From: Cyanobacteria bacterium REEB459
GTDB taxonomy: Bacteria > Cyanobacteriota > Cyanobacteriia > Phormidesmidales > Phormidesmidaceae
NCBI GenBank assembly: GCA_018970085.1
Contig: JAGWXD010000010.1
Location: forward strand, 1-64,000
DNA: 64,000 nt
Direction of reading: 5' to 3'
The notes under the pieces were generated by a model. That model had not been told where the DNA came from and ran no database searches. It was given only the letters and a program-made list of their open reading frames with translations. Shown here piece after piece: positions 56,685 to 64,000 of this stretch; the stretch's first letter is position 1; each line of letters begins with the position of its first letter. Position numbers and translations under genes: made by a program.

Positions 56685-56808
56685 CAGACTCTGGTTGATC
56701 CAGTCCTGAGGTCAAGGCCCCCTTGGTCACCTCCTTAGTGCTGATCCAGAGCATGGGTAGGCCCAAGGGTGGAAAGGCCTTTACTTAGGCTGCGTTCATA
56801 ACCGGGCA

Positions 56809-58095
56809 TTAATTACTGCGCAAAGCCGCAATGGGATCTAACAGGGAGGCTTTCTGAGCCGGATAGGCCCCAAAAAATACCCCCACTACTCCGCAAACCC
56901 CCAAGGAGGCCAATACCGCATCCAGGGGGATAGGCACCCGCCAGCCTAAGGCCAGGTTGATCAAGACCGAAATACCAACGCCCAGACCTATCCCCAGGGC
57001 TCCTCCAACCATAGATAACACTATCGACTCCCACAAAAATTGCTGAAGAATATCCCCCGATCTGGCTCCCAAGGCCCGACGCAGGCCAATTTCGCGGGTC
57101 CGCTCCGTTACCGACACCAGCATGATGTTCATAATGCCAATACCACCGACAACCAGGGAGATAGCCGCCGCCCCTCCCAATAGGATGGTAAAAATCTTGC
57201 TAACCGAACTGGAAGCACTCACCAGATCAGCCTGATTACGTACGGTAAAATCCTCCGTCTGAGGAGGCACAATACCGTGGCGTAGACGCAACAGGTTAGT
57301 AATCTGAAACTGGGCCGCCTCGACCTGATCAGGACTTTTAGCTGCCGCCACAATGGAGTCTAGGGAAATACCCCGAATTGCATTGATGCCAACGATGCGG
57401 CGGGCCATGGTGGTCAGGGGAATAATCACCTGATCGTCTTGGTCTCGAAAACTATTAGACCCCTTATATTCGAGGGTGCCAATGATGGTAAACGCCTCGC
57501 CTCGAATGCGAAGGGTCTGACCCAGAGCGGTTGTGGCAGTCAGACCGAGGTTTTCCCCCACGGTTTGGCCAATCAGGGCAACCCGACTGCCCTGGTCAAG
57601 CTCCACGATATTAAAAAAACGCCCGGTTAGGGGTAAAAAGTCCCGTACTTCCATAAAGTCAGGGGTGGTGCCGGTCAGATAGGTTTGGGTATTATGGCTA
57701 TCCCACACCACCTGAGCGCGACTGCCCAGGGTGGGGGCAACGTTTTTAACCGCCTCACACCCCTTGACAATGGCTCGGGCGTCTTGCCAGTTCAGGGTGG
57801 TGGCTGACCCTGCCCCCTGGGAGGCAGGAGCGCCAATGGTAGCCACCCCACTGCGAACATAGATCAAATTAGAGCCCAGAGACTTAAGCTGGCTTTCGGT
57901 TTCGGCCTGAGCTCCGCGGCCAATGGTAACCACGGCAATCACAGCGGCAATACCAATAATAATACCCAGCATAGTCAGGCCCGATCTCAGCCGGTTCAGC
58001 AGCAGAGAGAACCAGGCCATCGCCAGAATTTCTGGCAGGGTGAGACGGCGAGGAGAAGCAGAGGGGCGCTGGTACCGCCTGAGTCGAGTTGCCAT
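56809..58095 (-). CDS. ABC transporter permease, MacB/DevC-like (FtsX fold)
   Basis: 428 aa. An N-terminal transmembrane helix (RSGLTMLGIIIGIAAVIAVV) is followed by a periplasmic MacB_PCD domain (about 60-270) and a C-terminal FtsX block with three helices (LLGGAAAISLVVGGIGIMNI onward). Conserved SVTERTREIGLRRALGAR is the cytoplasmic loop that meets the ATPase. Unlike MacB, no ATPase is fused, and no ATPase gene is adjacent. It sits 11 bp downstream of the adaptor gene. The likely role is export of a peptide, lipid or small molecule across the envelope. Confidence 0.9.
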   Translation of the reverse strand: MATRLRRYQRPSASPRRLTLPEILAMAWFSLLLNRLRSGLTMLGIIIGIAAVIAVVTIGRGAQAETESQLKSLGSNLIYVRSGVATIGAPASQGAGSATTLNWQDARAIVKGCEAVKNVAPTLGSRAQVVWDSHNTQTYLTGTTPDFMEVRDFLPLTGRFFNIVELDQGSRVALIGQTVGENLGLTATTALGQTLRIRGEAFTIIGTLEYKGSNSFRDQDDQVIIPLTTMARRIVGINAIRGISLDSIVAAAKSPDQVEAAQFQITNLLRLRHGIVPPQTEDFTVRNQADLVSASSSVSKIFTILLGGAAAISLVVGGIGIMNIMLVSVTERTREIGLRRALGARSGDILQQFLWESIVLSMVGGALGIGLGVGISVLINLALGWRVPIPLDAVLASLGVCGVVGVFFGAYPAQKASLLDPIAALRSN

Positions 58096-58106
58096 GGCAG
58101 TTCAGG

Positions 58107-59435
58107 TTAGCGGGGAGGACGTACCGTTGGAGGGCTAAAGGTGGAAGGCTTAACAGGTTTTTTGTTGGGTTCGCGCTGGCCCGGCAGGGTGGTAAACACC
58201 CGTTCTCCCGCCGCTAGGCCTTTGATTACCTCTGTTTGCCCGTCTACCGTAGCCCCCAGTTGGATGGGTCGAAACTCGGGTTTACCGGCCCCACGGGATA
58301 CATAGACCCCGACACCCTCGGCCCGATTCACAATGGCCATGGTGGGAATTAGCAGAGCCTGGGGGGTTTGACTGACTAAAAAACTGGCGGTCAGATTCAT
58401 CCCTGACTTAAGCTGATGCTTACTGTCATTGAGCACCTGAACCCGAATCTGGAAACTGGTAACATTCTGAACCACGATAGACTCAGGGGCTACCCGGCGG
58501 ACTCGCCCCTGAAAGGGATGGTTGGGATAGGCGTCGACCTGAAGCTCTACCGTCTGACCAACCTGAATACTGCCAACATCGGTTTCGGCAACGTTGACCA
58601 CGGCTTCCAGGTCGCTAGCCAGGGCCACGATTGAAGAAGAGGTGGCGGAACTGGTAGCGCTGGCGGAGGTGGTAGGGGTCACAAAAGCCCCTACATCGGC
58701 ATATTTTTGGGTAATGGTGCCAGCGAAGGGGGCTTTAATCAGGGTGTCGTTGAGTTGGGTTTGCACGGTTTTGAGGGAACCCTGGGCCTGCATCACCTGA
58801 GCCTCAGCGACCGCAATATCTTCCGGGCGGCTGCCTGCTTTCAACAGATCCAAGGCCTGGGTCAACCGCTTAATTCGGGCCCGGGCGGCTTCGTAGTCAG
58901 ACCGACTGCGATCGCGATCGGCTTGGCTCAGAGCTCCGCTGTTATAGAGGGCCTGGTTACTGGTGTAGAGCGAAGTCAGGGCAACCATCTGGGCCTGGGC
59001 TTCCCGCAGGGCTTGTTCTGCTTGAGCAATATCCTGGGGGCGACTGCCGGCCTGCAGCTTACGCAGATTTGCCTGGGCCTGTTTAAGGCCGGCCTGGGCT
59101 TGCAATAGGGGCCCTTGCAGATTACTAGCATCCATGCGGGCCAGATCCTGGCCAGTGGTCACCCGGTCGCCCTGTTCAACGTAAAGGGCAATCAGGCGTC
59201 CCGGTTGCTTAGGACTGACATTGACCGGAGCGATGGGCTGGATAGTTCCAGAGGCAGAAATCTTGACAGTCAGGTCCTGCCGTACCGCTGCCGTAGTTTG
59301 GGCGGCCACCTTGGCTTGTTGTTCTCGTTGCTGCTCCGATCTCCAGTTTTGCCAGGCCCACAGCCCGCCGCCCAGCAGCACAGCTGAAACCAGGACAATC
59401 ACCTTCAATCCAGGAGTTTTTCGCACCTGCAACAT
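58107..59435 (-). CDS. Periplasmic adaptor, HlyD/MacA family
   Basis: 442-aa membrane-fusion protein linking an inner-membrane transporter to an outer-membrane channel. An N-terminal membrane anchor (VIVLVSAVLLGGGLWAW) precedes a lipoyl domain (GTIQPIAPVNVSPKQPGRLIA). A long coiled-coil hairpin (about 100-215) contains two similar AGSRPQDIAQAE / AGSRPEDIAVAE segments, and the barrel-sandwich returns at LIKAPFAGTITQKYADVG. A Ser/Thr-rich spacer (TTSASATSSATSSS) is unusual. It is the first gene of an operon with the MacB-like permease. Confidence 0.9.
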   Translation of the reverse strand: MLQVRKTPGLKVIVLVSAVLLGGGLWAWQNWRSEQQREQQAKVAAQTTAAVRQDLTVKISASGTIQPIAPVNVSPKQPGRLIALYVEQGDRVTTGQDLARMDASNLQGPLLQAQAGLKQAQANLRKLQAGSRPQDIAQAEQALREAQAQMVALTSLYTSNQALYNSGALSQADRDRSRSDYEAARARIKRLTQALDLLKAGSRPEDIAVAEAQVMQAQGSLKTVQTQLNDTLIKAPFAGTITQKYADVGAFVTPTTSASATSSATSSSIVALASDLEAVVNVAETDVGSIQVGQTVELQVDAYPNHPFQGRVRRVAPESIVVQNVTSFQIRVQVLNDSKHQLKSGMNLTASFLVSQTPQALLIPTMAIVNRAEGVGVYVSRGAGKPEFRPIQLGATVDGQTEVIKGLAAGERVFTTLPGQREPNKKPVKPSTFSPPTVRPPR

Positions 59436-59466
59436 CAGTCATAAATACCACGGCAATAGCATAGCA

Positions 59467-60312
59467 CTAACGCTTCTCAGCTTCTTGCAACGCTAATTGC
59501 TTGTTTCTGGCGTAGCTGACCATGCGGTCCTGGGCAACGCTGTAGCGGCTATCGCTGACCGGCACTGAGGCCATTAAATCGGCAGCTCGCTGCCAGCGTA
59601 CCGCCAATTCCAGCCATTGGGCCGCTGTTGTGGCCGAGGCCCCATCTCTAACACAGTCCTGGGCTAGGCGCACCGCTAACACAAAGGGGTCACCCTTAAC
59701 CGCCAGCGAGGGCACAGGGCTAACCGAAGCAGCCCCAGACTTGTCTGGCGGGGGAGCGGGATGGTTAAGCCTAAAGGTATGTTGCAACCAATCCTTGGTG
59801 GTCCACCCCACTAACAATAGCAGCAAAACCAGACTAACTCCACCAATCAGGCCGCGGTAAAAGGCCAGGCGACTGGCGGGCGATCGCCGGGAGCGATCCT
59901 CCATAAATAGGCCGCGCTGGCGAGGGGTGCGCAGATCACTCCAGAGGCGTCGCCAGGGATTAGGGCGCTTCAGAGTCACCGGTTCAAACCACAGCAGGCT
60001 ATGTTCTGGATCCCGTTTGATCTCCTCTAGCCATAGCAATTGCTGCTCCTGCACAATCCGGCTATTAATATTGACCCGGGTAATTCCCTTAGGACCGATC
60101 GCCTCCAGCACCCGCCTGACCTCTGCCACCACCGATTCCCGCAGCAGTTGGTCGGGTCTGGAAGCTTCCACTAAAAGCTGCAATACCCCACCATCCTGCA
60201 CAGCTCGGGTACGAATACCAGTAGGGGCAAAATGCTCGTTGAGCACTTGAATAATAGCCGCAATACTGCCCTGGCGAGCCTGGAGGTCGATATCGTCAAT
60301 GGTTGAAGCCAT
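59467..60312 (-). CDS. Unrecognised membrane-anchored protein, 281 aa
   Basis: I do not recognise this gene. From ATG 60312 (MASTIDDIDLQARQGS) it shows a soluble N-terminal domain of about 115 residues (IAAIIQVLNEHFAPTGIRTRA, then RRVLEAIGPKGITRVNI). One transmembrane helix follows near 168-186 (LIGGVSLVLLLLLVGW), and then a C-terminal domain (VRLAQDCVRDGASATTAAQW, LELAVRWQRAADLMASVP) that is probably helical and outside the cytoplasm. The frame extends to a TTG at 60321. It lies just upstream of the adaptor gene on the same strand (31 bp), so a link to that exporter is possible. Confidence 0.75.
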   Translation of the reverse strand: MASTIDDIDLQARQGSIAAIIQVLNEHFAPTGIRTRAVQDGGVLQLLVEASRPDQLLRESVVAEVRRVLEAIGPKGITRVNINSRIVQEQQLLWLEEIKRDPEHSLLWFEPVTLKRPNPWRRLWSDLRTPRQRGLFMEDRSRRSPASRLAFYRGLIGGVSLVLLLLLVGWTTKDWLQHTFRLNHPAPPPDKSGAASVSPVPSLAVKGDPFVLAVRLAQDCVRDGASATTAAQWLELAVRWQRAADLMASVPVSDSRYSVAQDRMVSYARNKQLALQEAEKR

Positions 60313-60405
60313 GGTTTGCAAAGAGTCTGATGCCGGCCAGGAAATCTGGCATCATTTGATTATACCAAGGCTTGACAGCCTGGGATCAGCGGCTAATGGA
60401 GGGGT

Positions 60406-61467
60406 TTAGAGCAGGTGACGAAAGCGGTCCTCCGCCCCTAGCTGCTGAACCGCCTTCTTAATATCTTGAGTACGGTCCTTATGCACCACCAGGGTAGCCT
60501 TGCCATCGCGCACGATCACCACGTCCTCGAGGCCAATGGTAACCACAACCTCCTCTGGATCGGTGGCATAAACAATGCTACCCCGGGTATCCACCGGCAG
60601 ATGGGTGGCCAGATCGACGTTTTGTTGATCGGGCTGCTTTAATAAGCGTTCAACGGCATTCCAGTCACCCAGGTCATCCCACCCAAAGGTGACAGGCATA
60701 ACCCAGGCCCGCTGGGTATGCTCCATCACGGCATAGTCAATACTGAGCTTGGCTAGACTGGCATAGGCCCCAACCCCCTGGGCTAAAATCGCCTCGATCA
60801 GCTGGGGAGCGTAGCTTTGCAGTTCTGCCAGCATGGTTTGGGCTGAAAACACAAACATGCCGCTATTCCAGCTGAATCGACCGCTATCAATAAAAGATTG
60901 GGCGGTCTTGGGATCGGGTTTTTCAGTGAAGCGAGCGACTCGATAGACCGGATTCTGGCCACTGTTAGACACTAACTCCCCCTGCTCAATATAGCCATAA
61001 CCAGTGGCGGCATAGGTGGGAGTAATCCCCAGGGTGGTAATCACCCCCTGCTGCTGGGCTAAACGGGCGGCGCTCTCAAGGGTTTGGCTAAAGGCTGGGC
61101 GATCGGCAATCCAGTGATCGGCGGGGAAAAAACCAACTACAGCTTCTGGGCCCTGGCGCTTAGCCACCTCCACAACGCCCCAGGCTACCGCTGGGGCGGT
61201 ATCTCGTCCCACGGGTTCCACCAACAGGTTAGCCTCTGGCAACAGGGGCAGTTGCTGCCGGACCTGGGTGGCCAGATGGGCCGCCGTAATCACCCACAAG
61301 CCATCCCAACCACCGGCTAGATCCAGCAGTCGATCAGCGGTAGCTTGCAGTAGGCTGCGATCGCTGCCATCCAAACGAAGGAACTGTTTGGGCCGTTCTA
61401 ACCGACTGACGGGCCAGAAGCGCTCCCCCTTACCACCAGCCAAAATGATCGGTATCAAACTAGCCAT
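60406..61467 (-). CDS. manC: Mannose-1-phosphate guanylyltransferase
   Basis: Makes GDP-mannose, a donor for surface glycans and GDP-fucose. The 353-aa protein has the nucleotidyltransferase signature ILAGGKGERFWPVSRLERPKQFL at its start. VEPVGRDTAPAVAWG binds the substrate, FFPADHWIAD carries the metal site, and RFTEKPDPKTAQSFI and WNSGMFVFSAQTML are family blocks. There is no fused phosphomannose isomerase domain, which is common in cyanobacteria. It is divergent from the LCP gene, with 252 bp between. Confidence 0.94.
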   Translation of the reverse strand: MASLIPIILAGGKGERFWPVSRLERPKQFLRLDGSDRSLLQATADRLLDLAGGWDGLWVITAAHLATQVRQQLPLLPEANLLVEPVGRDTAPAVAWGVVEVAKRQGPEAVVGFFPADHWIADRPAFSQTLESAARLAQQQGVITTLGITPTYAATGYGYIEQGELVSNSGQNPVYRVARFTEKPDPKTAQSFIDSGRFSWNSGMFVFSAQTMLAELQSYAPQLIEAILAQGVGAYASLAKLSIDYAVMEHTQRAWVMPVTFGWDDLGDWNAVERLLKQPDQQNVDLATHLPVDTRGSIVYATDPEEVVVTIGLEDVVIVRDGKATLVVHKDRTQDIKKAVQQLGAEDRFRHLL

Positions 61468-61719
61468 AACCCATAAATATCCAAATACTGATGATTAGGT
61501 GTTTAACATAACGTTTTAATCCTATCCCCAGGAGGAATAATTAGGAACAGGATTAGCTTAATATTGATTTACATACTAATTGCCGATAAAGGTTGTACCG
61601 GTGTAGCGGCCCAGGTGGTCCAGATTGAATTCTGGTTACTACCGCAGCTCCGGCCTCCGGCCTGGATAGTAGAGTTCAGTAACAAATTGACACGTTATTT
61701 TACAGTTGGGGAGTGACCA

Positions 61720-63153
61720 GTGGCGTTTATCAAGCAGTCATCCAGGGGGGGGTCCCGTTCTCATAGCCAGTCCCCTGGGTCTGGTCAGGCCTCAATAGCG
61801 GCGACTGAGCCTGCCCCCCGGCCCCAGACCTCAACCCCTGGGTCTGGCCCTTACCCCCCCAGGGTGGCTGCCCGCTGGCCTAGGGGAGTGCGTCGGTTTC
61901 TGTGGGCAGGGCTGTTTGCCGGCACGGCCCTGAGTTCGGCCTTGATTGGGGCGATCGGGGCCTTTGTCTTACCCCTACCCCCTTCCCTGGGTTCTGCCAG
62001 TCCCCTGCTAGCCAATATTGGCGACCTATGGAAAGTCGGGTTTCGTTACCAAATTACCCGGCCGGTCAATATTTTAGTGATGGGGGTTGACGGCGTACCT
62101 GGCGTTACTGGTGTTAATGACCAGTCTGAACCAGCCTTTGGGGGACGGACCGACACCCTGTTGCTGGTGCACCTCAATCCCCAGAGTAATCGCCTCAACG
62201 TGATCTCTATTCCCCGCGATACTCGCGTCCAAATCCCTGGCTATGGCATGGCTAAAATCAACCAGGCTAACGCCGAGGGAGGTCCGGGATTGGTGGCCCA
62301 AACCATCAACTACAACCTGGGTAATGTGCAGATCGATCGCTATATCCGGGTTAATACCGCCGCCTTTAGGGAGATCGTTGATTTGCTGGGGGGGATTGAG
62401 ATTAACGTGCCAAAACGTATGCAGTATCACGACAAAACCCAAAATCTTAATATCGATCTCTACCCCGGTTGGCAAACTCTCAACGGTGACCAAGCCGAGC
62501 AATTTGTGCGCTTTCGCAAGGACAATGCCGGGGACATCGGTCGGGTCCAACGGCAGCAAATGCTGCTGAAGGCTCTGCGCGATCGATTAATGAATCCCCT
62601 GGTTGTTACCAAGCTACCCCAGGCAATTCGAGTCATTCAGCGTTACGTCAATACCAACCTGAGCCCCGAAGAAATGCTGGCCCTCGCCAACGTCGGTCTG
62701 GCCATCAAGCCCGATCAACTGCAAATGGTGATGCTACCCGGACGGTTTAGCCAGCCCTCGGAGTTTCGGGCCAGCTATTGGTTACCAGATTGGACAGCCT
62801 CGGCAAAGATTTTACAGAACTTTCTTCAGGCTGACGGCGTTAGCGTTTATGCCAGCAATGCCGGTACAATCGCCCCCACTGAGTTAAATATCGCTATTCA
62901 AAATGCTTCGGGAGAGCCCAAGGTTGGGTCTGCCGTAGCCAGTTATCTACAAAAAAACGGCTTTCACCGGGTTTACCTGATTGAAGACTGGTCAACTACC
63001 TTAAAAGATACCGAAGTGGTGGCCCAAAAGGGCGATCTAGAGGCAGCTAAGGTTCTACAAACCCTGCTTCCCTCTGGACGGGTACTGTCTGAATCCACCG
63101 GGGATCTGCAGTCAGACATTACCATTCGAGTTGGCCGTGACTGGGTAAAGTAA
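61720..63153 (+). CDS. LytR-CpsA-Psr (LCP) family glycopolymer transferase
   Basis: 477 aa from GTG 61720. A disordered, Ser/Pro-rich cytoplasmic N-terminus (about 65 residues) is followed by a transmembrane helix (FLWAGLFAGTALSSALIGAIG). The LCP domain (about 115-290) has VMGVDGVPGV, GRTDTLLLVHLNP, SIPRDTRVQIPGYGMAKINQAN and LLGGIEINVPKRM. The arginines of the pyrophosphate-binding site are visible in IPRDTR and in FVRFRKDNAGDIGRVQRQQ. A LytR_C domain follows (LNIAIQNASGEPKVGSAV, about 388). LCP enzymes attach glycopolymers to peptidoglycan. It is next to manC and upstream of dnaK. Confidence 0.92.
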   Translation: MAFIKQSSRGGSRSHSQSPGSGQASIAATEPAPRPQTSTPGSGPYPPRVAARWPRGVRRFLWAGLFAGTALSSALIGAIGAFVLPLPPSLGSASPLLANIGDLWKVGFRYQITRPVNILVMGVDGVPGVTGVNDQSEPAFGGRTDTLLLVHLNPQSNRLNVISIPRDTRVQIPGYGMAKINQANAEGGPGLVAQTINYNLGNVQIDRYIRVNTAAFREIVDLLGGIEINVPKRMQYHDKTQNLNIDLYPGWQTLNGDQAEQFVRFRKDNAGDIGRVQRQQMLLKALRDRLMNPLVVTKLPQAIRVIQRYVNTNLSPEEMLALANVGLAIKPDQLQMVMLPGRFSQPSEFRASYWLPDWTASAKILQNFLQADGVSVYASNAGTIAPTELNIAIQNASGEPKVGSAVASYLQKNGFHRVYLIEDWSTTLKDTEVVAQKGDLEAAKVLQTLLPSGRVLSESTGDLQSDITIRVGRDWVK

Positions 63154-63255
63154 CCCTCGGGTATCCTATCCAGACGCTAGAATTAACCCTTAGGTCTATG
63201 ATTGGGTTAGGGGATTGAGAACTGAGTATGGACAGTTAAGGAGACGCCAAAGGGA

Positions 63256-64000
63256 ATGGGAAAAGTAGTTGGTATTGACCTGGGCACCACCAACTCAGTT
63301 GTCTCTGTAATTGAAGGTGGCAAGCCGGTAGTAATTGCCAACGTTGAGGGGATGCGAACAACCCCGTCGGTGGTGGCCTTCAGCAAAGAAGGGGAGCGTC
63401 TGGTAGGCCAAATGGCCCGACGCCAAACCGTGCTTAATCCCCAAAATACTTTCTACGGGGTGAAGCGCTACATGGGGCGCCAGTATGGCGAATTGGACGA
63501 ATCGGCAAAGCGCGTCCCTTACACCATTCGCCGTGATCAAGGCGGCAATGTAAAAATTCGCTGTCCCCGACTAGAAAAAGACTTCGCCCCTGAAGAAATT
63601 TCAGCCATGGTACTACGCAAACTGGCGGACGAAGCGGCCCGTTACCTGGGGCAACCGGTCACCGGTGCGGTGATTACTGTACCAGCCTACTTTAACGATA
63701 CTCAACGGCAGGCTACTCGCAATGCCGGCAGAATTGCTGGTTTAGAGGTGCAGCGAATTCTCAACGAACCGACTGCGGCAGCACTGGCCTATGGCCTGAA
63801 CCAGGGCTACAACCAGACCATCCTGGTGTTTGATCTGGGGGGAGGCACCTTTGATGTCTCCGTACTTGACGTTAATGATGGGGTGTTTGAAGTCCGTTCT
63901 ACCGCTGGCGATACTCAGCTGGGAGGGGCTGATTTTGATCAAAAAATCGTAGACTGGCTAGCAGAGCAGTTCCTAGAGCAGGAGCAGATTGACCTGCGCA
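63256..64000 (+). CDS. dnaK: Molecular chaperone DnaK (5' part; runs off the window)
   Basis: Hsp70 ATPase, with about 248 residues visible. It begins [20 protein letters not shown] and has [35 protein letters not shown] and [16 protein letters not shown], so the nucleotide-binding domain is intact as far as it goes. The frame is open to the last base. ATG 63256 is preceded by AAAGGGA. Cyanobacteria carry several dnaK genes, and which paralogue this is cannot be decided here. No CIRCE element is present in the 102 bp before it. Confidence 0.96.
   Translation, partial: MGKVVGIDLGTTNSVVSVIEGGKPVVIANVEGMRTTPSVVAFSKEGERLVGQMARRQTVLNPQNTFYGVKRYMGRQYGELDESAKRVPYTIRRDQGGNVKIRCPRLEKDFAPEEISAMVLRKLADEAARYLGQPVTGAVITVPAYFNDTQRQATRNAGRIAGLEVQRILNEPTAAALAYGLNQGYNQTILVFDLGGGTFDVSVLDVNDGVFEVRSTAGDTQLGGADFDQKIVDWLAEQFLEQEQIDLR

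Overview
The window is chromosomal DNA of a cyanobacterium. The evidence is a photosystem I gene (psaD), cyanobacterial NDH-1 genes (ndhF3, ndhD3, ndhL), the CO2-hydration gene cupA, the variable subunit of ferredoxin-thioredoxin reductase (ftrV), a tRNA-Leu(UAA) gene split by a group I intron, a CIRCE-controlled groESL operon, and many copies of the HIP1 octamer GCGATCGC. The DNA is fairly GC-rich and densely packed, with genes on both strands, and many neighbours overlap by a few bases. I cannot name the genus. I saw no insertion sequence, prophage, CRISPR array or rRNA.

Layout. 0-4.8 kb: ndhF3-ndhD3-cupA, the inducible CO2-uptake NDH-1 operon, behind a tandem 26-bp repeat. 4.8-19.7 kb: housekeeping genes on both strands (uvrC, a lone receiver protein, an unrecognised 305-aa protein, hslO, an SRPBCC-like protein, miaA, gyrB, a cell-wall amidase, a GXWXG/DUF4334 protein, rlmD, lpxD, a PLP decarboxylase, ftrV). 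19.7-24.7 kb: a more AT-rich stretch with a Wza-like exporter, a Wzc-like chain-length protein with altered ATPase motifs, and a small possible regulator. 24.7-32.6 kb: a YeeE/YedE pair behind a perfect palindrome, selO, a fused cobA-hemD gene, coaE, a large methyltransferase-like protein that has lost the catalytic NPPY motif, and an SRPBCC protein. 32.7-41.9 kb: groEL, groES, desC, a methionine gamma-lyase-like enzyme, hisG, a putative small structured RNA, asnS, trpE, psaD. 41.9-46.8 kb: hypB-hypA-hypE (hydrogenase nickel maturation), pgsA, trnL with its intron, ndhL, a DUF3007 gene, trpA. 46.9-64 kb: an O-antigen-ligase/TPR protein, a NUDIX hydrolase, bcp, a methyltransferase, a ferric-iron permease converging with its binding protein (which has a Fur-box-like site upstream), a CYP38-like cyclophilin, thiL, a MacB-type permease with a MacA-type adaptor, an unrecognised membrane protein, manC, an LCP-family protein, and the 5' part of dnaK.

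How the genes fit together. CO2 uptake, iron uptake, photosystem I and redox regulation (ftrV) reflect photosynthetic physiology. Several genes build the envelope or exported polysaccharide (lpxD, the amidase, wza, the wzc-like gene, the ligase/TPR gene, manC, the LCP gene), but they are scattered. The observations I consider most worth following are the putative small RNA between hisG and asnS, the pseudo-methyltransferase, the palindrome before the YeeE/YedE genes, the Fur-like site at futA, and the unrecognised proteins at 7.6 and 59.5 kb.
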